47,181 nt of DNA from Clostridia bacterium (GTDB lineage: Bacteria; Bacillota; Clostridia; Oscillospirales; CAG-272). The stretch lies in the NCBI GenBank assembly GCA_017502975.1, contig JAFVTV010000011.1:1-47181 (forward strand), in the 5' to 3' direction. Below, piece after piece: positions 25,866 through 31,333 of this stretch (position 1 is the first letter of the stretch; the number at the start of each line of letters is the position of its first letter). The notes under the pieces were generated by a model, which was not told where the DNA came from, made no database searches, and worked only from the letters and a program-made list of their open reading frames with translations. A program made the position numbers and the translations under genes.

Positions 25866-26666
25866 TTACTCCTGTTCTTCTAGATTTTGGGTTTTTATAT
25901 CCTGCACGTCAGTTGACGTGGAAGAAACTTCGTTTTGTGCCGCCTGCAAAAGCTCAAGCTGCTTTTTCAGCTCCTCGATCTCGTTTTGCTGCTGCGCCTT
26001 TATCGCCCGTTGCTTTTTCCGATTTTCAGCGCTTACAACACTTATAATACGTATGATCTCCAGCACAATGATGATGGCACAGGGCACCATAATGATGCAT
26101 ACAATGCCCACCGGACTTTTTAAAGCATGCACGAAATAACCAAACGGCACGCTTACCGCAACGACCTTACCAATAACGTAATTCGGGCTGTTGATAAGCG
26201 CCGTATCAATGGTTTGGATCAGTGTATCAGCATCCTCGCTTTTGTTATCTCCCTGCAGCTCTATGCTGTAGCCGCCGTGATCGTTTTCCTCAATTGATAC
26301 AATACGGTGCGTTATTGTTTCCTGCGTGGTATATACATATTTAAATGTAAGCACATCTCCCACCGCAAGCTCAGCATACCAAGCTGCCGCTTCGCTTGGA
26401 TCCTCAGGCATCACCTCAATGAAAACCATTGATTTTGTGGGAATGTCCTTGATTTTATACCCGCTTACGTCGGTTTGCTCGCACGCCTCCATTGAAGGAG
26501 ATTGCACAAGCCTTAACTGATACCCTAAAACAGTTGCCGCTCCATCGCTTCCCTTTTTTGATACAATGGAAAGAATAAGCGCGACAAGGCAAATCGCTAT
26601 AAAAAGATAGAGCAGTACATCGCCCGCAATCTTAATTGCGCGCACCGACAAAGTCTTACTCTTCAT
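25866..26666 (-). CDS. sipW: SipW-type signal peptidase I with coiled-coil tail (SipW1)
   Basis: 266 residues from ATG 26664-26666, 8 nt after AAAGGAG; an upstream in-frame GTG overlaps that site. Anchor segment about 15-36; QSPSMEA with Ser58 as nucleophile; an insertion after it; GDVLTFKYV; THRIVSI with His120; LQGDNKSED box; second transmembrane segment about 188-212. A Gln/Glu/Lys-rich helix follows (about 215-250, IEELKKQLELLQ), a predicted coiled coil like that of SipW2. The start overlaps the ribosome site region at the stop of the 165-residue gene, so the pair is coupled. First peptidase of the locus. Confidence 0.87.
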   Translation of the reverse strand: MKSKTLSVRAIKIAGDVLLYLFIAICLVALILSIVSKKGSDGAATVLGYQLRLVQSPSMEACEQTDVSGYKIKDIPTKSMVFIEVMPEDPSEAAAWYAELAVGDVLTFKYVYTTQETITHRIVSIEENDHGGYSIELQGDNKSEDADTLIQTIDTALINSPNYVIGKVVAVSVPFGYFVHALKSPVGIVCIIMVPCAIIIVLEIIRIISVVSAENRKKQRAIKAQQQNEIEELKKQLELLQAAQNEVSSTSTDVQDIKTQNLEEQE

Positions 26667-26671
26667 GAGGA

Positions 26672-27169
26672 TCACTCCTTTTCTATAGTGAAATGAACAT
26701 CAAAATCCGCAAAGGTATCCTTGGCCTCGTTTCCAATCTCTTGGGGCATATCATAGGTGATCTGTACATCAAAGGAATCTTTTTCCTGTAGTTCTCCTGA
26801 AAAGGTTGGACATGTATTGCCGTCAAGCAGCTCCTGCAGCGTGCCGTTCCACACAATCTCACCATCCGCCCTTACCGTAACATTTACAAAAGGCTTTAAG
26901 CCTCCGTTTGCCTTTTCCTCATACGAAAGTAAAATGCGATATGTACCCGAAGCCTTACATTTGAGATGAACGGTGTAGGTGCGTGATGCCGCAGGAAGAA
27001 GTGCCAGATCATGAACTGCCACGGTGCTTGTTGTTGTGCCCTCTTTGCTCACTGTAATATTTTCTTCAAAATCCTCATGCGCCATCTGTACATGGGCTGC
27101 AAGCAGCCCCCCCATTACCGCCAACAAACAAAGCGCAGCCACAAGAATCGTTGTTGCAAGTTTACTCAT
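26672..27169 (-). CDS. Secreted beta-rich protein, divergent TasA-like
   Basis: 165 residues from ATG 27167-27169 (a TTG one codon earlier is closer to GGGAGGGG and less likely). An N-terminal hydrophobic segment (about 4-24) leads into AAHVQMAHEDFEENI. There is no clear A-[WF]-F-T-D pattern, so processing by SipW is uncertain. The mature part resembles one beta-sandwich (YTVHLKCKASGTYRILLSYEEK, then a late DFDVHFTIEKE). It is the first large gene of the locus and overlaps the SipW1 translation start region, so I infer a minor pilin- or fibre-like subunit or chaperone. Confidence 0.6.
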   Translation of the reverse strand: MSKLATTILVAALCLLAVMGGLLAAHVQMAHEDFEENITVSKEGTTTSTVAVHDLALLPAASRTYTVHLKCKASGTYRILLSYEEKANGGLKPFVNVTVRADGEIVWNGTLQELLDGNTCPTFSGELQEKDSFDVQITYDMPQEIGNEAKDTFADFDVHFTIEKE

Positions 27170-27219
27170 CAATGCCCCTCCCTTCTGTCATTATCGTGCT
27201 TTCACCAAAATCTATCATA

Positions 27220-27414
27220 TTAGTATTTGACGAAAGGTATGAGTGAGAGGAAAAGCTTGCGTCGCAAAACGCGCCACTTTTTTTGCTCCTCTCCTTCAGT
27301 GCGCCCAATCTCGATATTCAGGCGCTTTAGTTCCCAACGAAATTTATCAAATCCCAAAATGAGCCATGCTATCCAATACATGACAATCAGCGCTACAATA
27401 ATTCCTACTACCAT
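27220..27414 (-). CDS. Small membrane protein
   Basis: 64 residues: a hydrophobic helix (about 2-22), then a strongly charged amphipathic part (FRWELKRLNIEIGRTEGEEQKKW) and a second short hydrophobic end (LFLSLIPFVKY). The AAGGTGAG ribosome site overlaps the stop of the 62-residue gene, and the gap is 3 bp, a sign of translational coupling. Function unknown. Its place at the head of the locus suggests a role in membrane assembly. Confidence 0.6.
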   Translation of the reverse strand: MVVGIIVALIVMYWIAWLILGFDKFRWELKRLNIEIGRTEGEEQKKWRVLRRKLFLSLIPFVKY

Positions 27415-27417
27415 GGC

Positions 27418-27606
27418 TCACCTTGCCTTATCATACAAGGAGCGATAGCAAGCAGCGCAAAGCTGACCGGCTCCCATTAAATAAAACTGTCTGTCCAAGA
27501 CAGATGATTGCTGCGAGTAATGTGCCTCTTTTCCGCACAGTATACATTTCTCCAACGTTTCTTTTGATGTTTGATTGATTTCCTCTTGTTTTGAATTTCT
27601 TTTCAT
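27418..27606 (-). CDS. Small zinc-ribbon-like protein
   Basis: 62 residues. CILC (Cys21, Cys24) and CAAC (Cys50, Cys53) pairs, separated by a 25-residue stretch with YLMGAGQL, look like a four-cysteine zinc site. There is no signal or membrane segment, so it is probably cytoplasmic. It would be the first gene transcribed from the putative invertible promoter, but no Shine-Dalgarno is visible before the ATG at 27604-27606 (the leader is A-rich). It may be poorly translated or regulated through the leader hairpins. I know no family for it. Confidence 0.5.
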   Translation of the reverse strand: MKRNSKQEEINQTSKETLEKCILCGKEAHYSQQSSVLDRQFYLMGAGQLCAACYRSLYDKAR

Positions 27607-27652
27607 GGTTTTTAACGGTTTTTAAGTGGTGGTTCGTTTGAATATGCAATAA

Positions 27653-27680
27653 AAGCAACATAACGAGTGTTATGTTGCTT
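27653..27680 (+). repeat. Inversion-type repeat, left copy 1
   Basis: Core ACATAACGAGTGTTATGT at 27658-27675, extended here to perfect 12-bp arms (27653-27664 and 27669-27680) around the asymmetric centre GAGT. Copy 2 starts 30 bp to the right in the same orientation; the third copy (27961-27978) is inverted. In the ON transcript it would form a hairpin just upstream of the 62-residue gene. Confidence 0.85.
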
Positions 27681-27687
27681 GAAGATG

Positions 27688-27705
27688 ACATAACGAGTGT
27701 TATGT
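27688..27705 (+). repeat. Inversion-type repeat, left copy 2
   Basis: Core ACATAACGAGTGTTATGT, identical to left copy 1 over 18 bp. Including two outside bases (TG), it shares 20 nt with the reverse complement of the right copy. It is the likely inner recombination site because the promoter lies 40 bp to its right. Confidence 0.85.
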
Positions 27706-27745
27706 AATATATATGAAACATATATATTTGTGCATTTGTGTATGT

Positions 27746-27774
27746 ATTGTAACACACCCCGCATAAAATTGCAA
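27746..27774 (-). promoter_or_regulatory. Promoter of the surface-fibre locus, inside the invertible segment
   Basis: Minus strand: -35 TTGCAA (27769-27774), 17-bp spacer, -10 TACAAT (27746-27751). Start of transcription would be near 27739. The roughly 130-nt leader then passes through repeats left 2 and left 1 before the 62-residue gene. It is one of the best promoter matches in the window. Confidence 0.8.
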
Positions 27775-27819
27775 CATATTTTTCGAAAAAAAGGGAATTT
27801 CTGCATAAAAATTTAATTT

Positions 27820-27900
27820 TTGCACAACAAAAACACCTTGGTTTGGGATATTTTTGCTAATTTTTGCAAAAAACCTGCCAAGGCTTTTTTTGTTGTGCAA
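27820..27900. terminator. Long hairpin terminator inside the invertible segment
   Basis: Arms TTGCACAACAAAAA (27820-27833) plus CCTTGG (27836-27841), pairing with CCAAGG (27878-27883) and TTTTTGTTGTGCAA (27887-27900). A/T-runs on both sides suit termination in both directions. In the present orientation it shields the fibre-locus promoter from read-through out of the recombinase gene. Confidence 0.8.
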
Positions 27901-27960
27901 TTTTTTATCCAAATTAGAGTCATTTTCATAAGCAATGGTAAGATAGATGGGGTAAAAGCA

Positions 27961-27978
27961 ACATAACACTCGTTATGT
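27961..27978 (-). repeat. Inversion-type repeat, right copy
   Basis: Plus strand reads ACATAACACTCGTTATGT, the exact reverse complement of the left cores, so the GAGT centre points the other way. The seven bases on its inner side match those beside left copy 1 (AAAAGCA before ACATAAC). It is 42 bp from the recombinase stop codon. Confidence 0.85.
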
Positions 27979-27982
27979 CACC

Positions 27983-28006
27983 GAACGGAGCCTTCCGTTC
28001 TTTTTT
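27983..28006 (+). terminator. Plus-direction terminator just outside the right repeat
   Basis: GAACGGA (27983-27989), loop GCCT, TCCGTTC (27994-28000), then T6 (28001-28006) on the plus strand. No plus-strand gene lies upstream for 21 kb; on the minus strand the hairpin lacks a T tract. It would stop transcription from the inverted (OFF) promoter before it runs antisense into the recombinase gene. Confidence 0.8.
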
Positions 28007-28019
28007 GTTTGTAGGCTTT

Positions 28020-28862
28020 TTATAAAATTAAATGCATGTGTGCCATTTGGCGTTTGTGCTCGGCACTGGTGGTTGTAATATAAATGCGTGTAGTGTTAAT
28101 ACTGGTATGACCTAAAATATCGGCAAGCTTGGCAATGTCCTTTTCAATACCGTAAAATGTTCTTGCAAACAGATGTCTTAAATTATGCGGAAAGACTTTT
28201 GATGGCGGAACTCCGGCATCCTCACAAAGCTCCTTCATTTCTCACCAGATCTGCGAACGGTTGATTGGTTTTCCGCTTCTACTGACAAATACGCTGCCCT
28301 GCGTGATTCCGCGCTCCTTTACATAGCGGCGCAGCCTACGACACAGCTCCGGTAGCAAGAGTATTCGCCTGACCTTTCCCTTACAGTCTACCGTGGCTTC
28401 TCCGCACCCGATTGCTTCAACGGTTATATATTTTAATTCGCTAACGCGTATCCCTGTACCGCAAATGGTTTGAATGATTAAATTCAGTCTTTCCTTGCCC
28501 TTTTCGCTTGCTGCGGTCAATAGTCTTGCGTATTCCTTTTTTGTCAGTTCCTTTTGCTCGGTGCAATATGCCTCTCGCTGTATGCGGAACTGCCGCACAC
28601 AAAGCTCGTGCCACCCGCAAAATCGGAAAAACGCATTGAGCGCCGCCAGCATTGAATTGGCGCTTGTCACCGCATAATTTTTCTTTAATTCGTTCTTATA
28701 CTTAAGCACAAGATCCTTGTCAATCTTATCCTCACCCACATACAAGGCAAAAGCGTGCACATCGTGCATATACTTTTCAAGTGTTGCTTTACTTCGCTCC
28801 TCGCTTTGCAGGTACTGCTTAAACGCCGTAATTTTGTTTTCATTTAACGTTTTTGCTTTCAT
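28020..28862 (-). pseudogene. Tyrosine recombinase (XerC/D-like) with one in-frame TGA
   Basis: Starts at ATG 28860-28862 after AAAGGAG. The N-terminal SAM-like core-binding domain spans about residues 1-90; the catalytic part has GTGIRVSEL (Arg I) and CKGKVRRI (Lys). After residue 206 there is a TGA (28242-28244), then the same frame continues with HNLRHLF (His/Arg II), LGHTSINTT and RIYITTTS (Tyr). Full length with read-through is 280 residues, normal for a simple phage-type or Xer-like integrase. Only one stop is present and no frameshift, and TGA is a normal stop elsewhere here, so this is a recent nonsense mutation (CGA to TGA fits), a sequencing error or deliberate attenuation. It is next to the inverted repeats, its likely substrate. 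Confidence 0.85.
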
Positions 28863-28892
28863 AAACCTTCTCCTTTCGAGTGGTATATAATT

Positions 28893-28921
28893 ATTGTAGC
28901 AAAAATTTGCCTTTTTATCAA
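28893..28921 (-). promoter_or_regulatory. Promoter of the recombinase gene
   Basis: Minus strand: TTGATA (28916-28921), 17-bp spacer, TACAAT (28893-28898) with TGC directly before it (extended -10). The start codon is 31 nt further on. The strong match argues that the gene was recently functional. Confidence 0.8.
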
Positions 28922-28989
28922 ATGTAAAACAGTAATTTTTTACCAAAATATAAAAATTTGTTTTATAATGAAAAAAACAGAAAAAGCTA

Positions 28990-29019
28990 TTGACTTTTTT
29001 AGGGCAAATATGCTATACT
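28990..29019 (+). promoter_or_regulatory. Promoter of tRNA-Val
   Basis: TTGACT (28990-28995), 18-bp spacer, TATACT (29014-29019) with TGC before it. The tRNA begins 17 nt later. Confidence 0.85.
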
Positions 29020-29035
29020 AATTTCCGTTGCAAGC

Positions 29036-29112
29036 GGAGGCATAGCTCAGCTGGTTAGAGCGCATGCTTGACATGCATGAGGTCATTGGTTCGATCCCAA
29101 CTGTCTCCACCA
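29036..29112 (+). tRNA. tRNA-Val (anticodon GAC)
   Basis: Cloverleaf: acceptor GGAGGCA with TGTCTCC (one G-T pair), D arm GCTC/GAGC, anticodon stem CATGC/GCATG with loop TTGACAT giving anticodon GAC (Val, codons GUC/GUU), T loop TTCGATC. CCA is encoded (29110-29112). The outermost T-stem pair is an A-C mismatch, which is unusual but probably tolerated. It lies 170 bp from the recombinase start, yet no second copy of its 3' end was seen that would mark an attachment site. Confidence 0.95.
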
Positions 29113-29115
29113 AAC

Positions 29116-29141
29116 AAAAAGGCGCCTTTGGCGCTTTTTTT
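29116..29141 (+). terminator. Terminator of tRNA-Val
   Basis: AAAAAGGCGCC, loop TTT, GGCGCTTTTTTT directly after the CCA end: a compact stem with a T7 tail. Confidence 0.9.
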
Positions 29142-29295
29142 GTTTGGCGGGACAGAATGGGGAGAACCAACGGAAGATCGTAAAACCCGAAAAGGAAAAC
29201 CGCTATGTCAAGCAAAACGCCAAAGCAAGAAAATTTGACAAGCGATCTGCTTTTGTCGCTGTGCGACAAGAATGATCCCAACTGTCCGTGCCTAC

Positions 29296-29333
29296 AAAAA
29301 AGCCCATTTGTTATAAGACAAATGGGCTTTTTT
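29296..29333 (+). terminator. Strong terminator upstream of rsmA
   Basis: AAAAAGCCCATTTGT and ACAAATGGGCTTTTTT form a 15-bp stem with a T6 tail. Between the tRNA terminator and this one (29142-29295) there is no clear gene; a short frame starting ATG at 29205 after GGAAAA runs straight through this terminator. The stretch could encode a small RNA or tiny peptide, but nothing further supports it. Confidence 0.85.
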
Positions 29334-29352
29334 CTTTATCCAAGGCTCTGCC

Positions 29353-29381
29353 TTGATTTTTTTGTTTCAATATGTTATAAT
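29353..29381 (+). promoter_or_regulatory. Promoter of rsmA (ksgA)
   Basis: TTGATT (29353-29358), 17-bp spacer, TATAAT (29376-29381) with TGT before it. It lies inside the longest open frame in front of rsmA, which shows that the upstream part of that frame is not translated. Confidence 0.8.
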
Positions 29382-29403
29382 AGCGAAAACGGAGGGCTTG
29401 GCG

Positions 29404-30270
29404 ATGAATTTATGTGATGCAAAAACTGTAAAAAACATTATGACGGCATACGGGCTTCATTTCAGAAAGGAGTTCGGCCAAAACTTTCTCACCAACAAAA
29501 TGGTGGTGGAGGATATTGCCGACAATTGCACCGATACGGCTGATGGCACGATTCTTGAGATTGGCCCCGGCATTGGGACCCTCACACGTGAGCTTTGCTT
29601 ACGCCACAAAAATGTGGTAGCGCTTGAGATCGACAAAAGCCTTATTCCCGCGCTTGGCTACACGCTAAACGATTTTGACAACGTAACTGTCATCAACGAG
29701 GACGTGATGAAGGCAGACATTGCGACAATTCTCGCACCGTATTTTGAAGAGGGCCCCGTTTCGGTGTGTGCCAATCTGCCCTACTACATCACCACGCCCA
29801 TTCTCATGAAGCTGCTTGAAAGCGGACTTCCCTTTCGCTATATCACCATTATGATCCAATCCGAGGTGGCGGATCGTTTGGTGGCAAAGGCGGGCAGTTC
29901 TGCTTACGGTGCCATTACCGCTGTGCTGAATTACTACGGCGAGGCGGAGCGTCTGTTTACCGTTTCGGCAGGGCATTTTATGCCGCCCCCAAAGGTCAAT
30001 TCCGCCGTGGTGCGCATCAAGCTTTACGAGGAAAAGCCCTATCAACCCCAAAATGAAAAGATCTTTTTCCGCACGATCAAGGCTGCCTTTGAGCAACGCC
30101 GCAAAACGCTTCCCAACGCGCTGTCCTCAGGCTTTCCCGAACTGAGCAAGGAAAAATGCACCGCACTTGTAGAGCTGGCAGGACACCGCCCCGATATTCG
30201 CGGAGAGCGACTTTCCGCCAAAGAATTTCTCACCCTTGCCGATCTTATCACAAAAGAGATTGAGGCTTAA
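29404..30270 (+). CDS. rsmA: 16S rRNA (adenine1518/1519-N6)-dimethyltransferase
   Basis: 288 residues from ATG 29404, 7 nt after GGAGGG; a frame start 51 bp earlier overlaps the promoter and is rejected. SAM-binding motif LEIGPGIGTLT (51-61), acidic EIDKSL (75-80), NEDVMKAD (98-105) and catalytic NLPYY (124-128), followed by the C-terminal helical domain with FMPPPKVNSAVV. Dimethylates two adenines of helix 45 in the small ribosomal subunit; also called KsgA. Length is normal for the family. It is monocistronic, between a promoter and a strong terminator. Confidence 0.97.
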   Translation: MNLCDAKTVKNIMTAYGLHFRKEFGQNFLTNKMVVEDIADNCTDTADGTILEIGPGIGTLTRELCLRHKNVVALEIDKSLIPALGYTLNDFDNVTVINEDVMKADIATILAPYFEEGPVSVCANLPYYITTPILMKLLESGLPFRYITIMIQSEVADRLVAKAGSSAYGAITAVLNYYGEAERLFTVSAGHFMPPPKVNSAVVRIKLYEEKPYQPQNEKIFFRTIKAAFEQRRKTLPNALSSGFPELSKEKCTALVELAGHRPDIRGERLSAKEFLTLADLITKEIEA

Positions 30271-30280
30271 AAAACGAAGA

Positions 30281-30322
30281 AGGCTGTTTCAAATGCCAAC
30301 GCATTTGAAACAGCCTCTTTTT
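30281..30322. terminator. Bidirectional terminator between rsmA and the S24 repressor
   Basis: 16-bp perfect arms (30281-30296 and 30301-30316, core GGCTGTTTCAAATGC) with loop CAAC and T6 on the plus side, A-runs on the other. It serves two convergent genes. Confidence 0.9.
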
Positions 30323-30324
30323 TA

Positions 30325-31119
30325 TTATCTCTTTTTCAGTTTTCCGATTACACGACCCGCTACACGCACATCCTCAAAATCCTTCAAAAGAATGTCGCCG
30401 TATTCGGGATTGAGCGAATACAGACGGTCACCGCCAAACACCTTGAAAAAGCCGCTGCCGTCAAGAATGAAAATACCAAGCTCGCCAAATTCCACGGTAT
30501 CGGTTTCCTGTACCAAAAGGATATCCCCGTCGCGGTAGCGCGGCTCCATGGAATTGCCGCTGATGCGAAGCGCAAAATCAGCCTCTCGCGTGCGAGAATT
30601 ATCGCTAACGGTAATCTCCTCGGCACTTTCCGTGTCAAGCATGACACCGACACCTGCCGAAACAGGCAGATCGTAAAGCGGCAATGTGCGACGCGCAAAG
30701 CCGTTTTTGTTATCGGCATACGCAGCGGTAAGACGTGCAGCAAGCGGCTCAGGTCTGATGAAGCGCGCGGGGCTCTGCTTCTCCACCTTCACGGGTGAAA
30801 ACTGTGCCTCCTTGGCAATCAGCGCCTCTACTGTTTCCCTACCTCTCTCATCCAGAGCACGGTATTGCTCAATCAGCGTCATTTCCTGCTCCTCAAGCGT
30901 GTAGTTGTTGCGATTTTCCTCAATGCCGTACATGATATAGTCAAGCGAGCAATTCAGTGCCTCGCAAATGGCAACAAAATTGGCAAGCTTGGGAGATTCG
31001 CTAATGCCCGCAAGGATCTTGGAAAGCGTACCTACGGCAATGCCCGTTCTTTCGGCAAGTTCATCGTTGGTCATCTTTTTTTCACTCTTTAACTGTTTGA
31101 TTCTCTTGATATAGTCCAT
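30325..31119 (-). CDS. XRE-family repressor with S24 (LexA/CI-like) protease domain
   Basis: 264 residues from ATG 31117-31119, 8 nt after GGTGAGG; an in-frame GTG at 31126-31128 overlaps that site. Residues about 1-62 form an XRE helix-turn-helix (TNDELAERTGIAVGTLSKILAG). Residues about 145-264 form a peptidase S24 domain with a SAGVG autocleavage-type Ala-Gly (155-156), SGNSMEP with Ser190 and Lys226. CI/LexA-like repressors cleave themselves during RecA-dependent DNA-damage responses, so this may be an SOS-linked or stress regulator. It sits alone between terminators and faces a cluster of repeated sites in its own promoter, consistent with autoregulation. Not classical LexA, whose DNA-binding domain differs. 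Confidence 0.9.
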   Translation of the reverse strand: MDYIKRIKQLKSEKKMTNDELAERTGIAVGTLSKILAGISESPKLANFVAICEALNCSLDYIMYGIEENRNNYTLEEQEMTLIEQYRALDERGRETVEALIAKEAQFSPVKVEKQSPARFIRPEPLAARLTAAYADNKNGFARRTLPLYDLPVSAGVGVMLDTESAEEITVSDNSRTREADFALRISGNSMEPRYRDGDILLVQETDTVEFGELGIFILDGSGFFKVFGGDRLYSLNPEYGDILLKDFEDVRVAGRVIGKLKKR

Positions 31120-31135
31120 GTGAAACACCTCACCT

Positions 31136-31320
31136 TTCCGTCTTTGGTATCATTTTAGCACATCTTTTCCGGTTTGTAAAGTACTTTCGCAAAATATTTT
31201 TCCGTTTTTGGACTATTTTTCTAAAACGGAAAAGGTCGGAAGCGGTCGGAACTACCAATTCCTTCCGTTTTCGACCTTATTTTTCCATTTTGTATCATTT
31301 TGTCGGAGTGTGTGCTTCCG
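31136..31320. promoter_or_regulatory. Cluster of eight TTCCG/CGGAA elements (putative operators)
   Basis: TTCCG at 31136, 31167, 31200, 31263 and 31316, and CGGAA at 31227, 31237 and 31247 (start positions). Most are within a TTTTCCGKTTT context. The first three are spaced by 31 and 33 bp (three helical turns), the CGGAA trio by exactly 10 bp. 31200-31231 is an inverted pair (TTTTCCGTTTT and AAAACGGAAAA). I infer binding sites of the adjacent XRE-S24 protein. The pair TGTCGGA/TTCCGACA (31301-31323) may also end the RluA-CYTH transcript. Confidence 0.55.
31152..31180 (-). promoter_or_regulatory. Promoter of the S24 repressor
   Basis: Minus strand: TTTACA (31175-31180), 17-bp spacer, TAAAAT (31152-31157). 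One TTCCG element (31167-31171) lies inside the spacer, where a bound repressor would block polymerase. Confidence 0.8.
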
Positions 31321-31333
31321 ACACAATTCTCTT

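Larger units (their letters stand above)
27688..27978. other. Putative invertible promoter segment
   Basis: About 255 bp between inverted 18-bp sites. It holds a consensus sigma-A promoter pointing left (27746-27774) and, behind it, a long bidirectional hairpin terminator (27820-27900). No gene lies inside. In the present orientation the promoter drives the surface-fibre locus; inverted, it would point right, straight into a plus-direction terminator at 27983-28006. A tyrosine recombinase gene adjoins the right site. Phase-variable invertible promoters with exactly this logic are known in Bacteroides and Clostridioides. That this one inverts is inference. Confidence 0.65.

Noticed and set aside
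28020..29112. Genomic island with attachment site at tRNA-Val
   Set aside because: A recombinase lies beside a tRNA, but no direct repeat of the tRNA 3' end was seen and the recombinase lies on the 5' side of the tRNA. The inverted repeats explain the recombinase better.
29018..29281. 87-codon minus-strand frame over the tRNA
   Set aside because: It is a translation of the tRNA-Val complement; the peptide is the usual artefact of reading a tRNA gene.
29205..29417. 70-codon plus-strand frame before rsmA
   Set aside because: It runs through a strong terminator and the rsmA promoter; the first part has a weak GGAAAA site but nothing else supports it.
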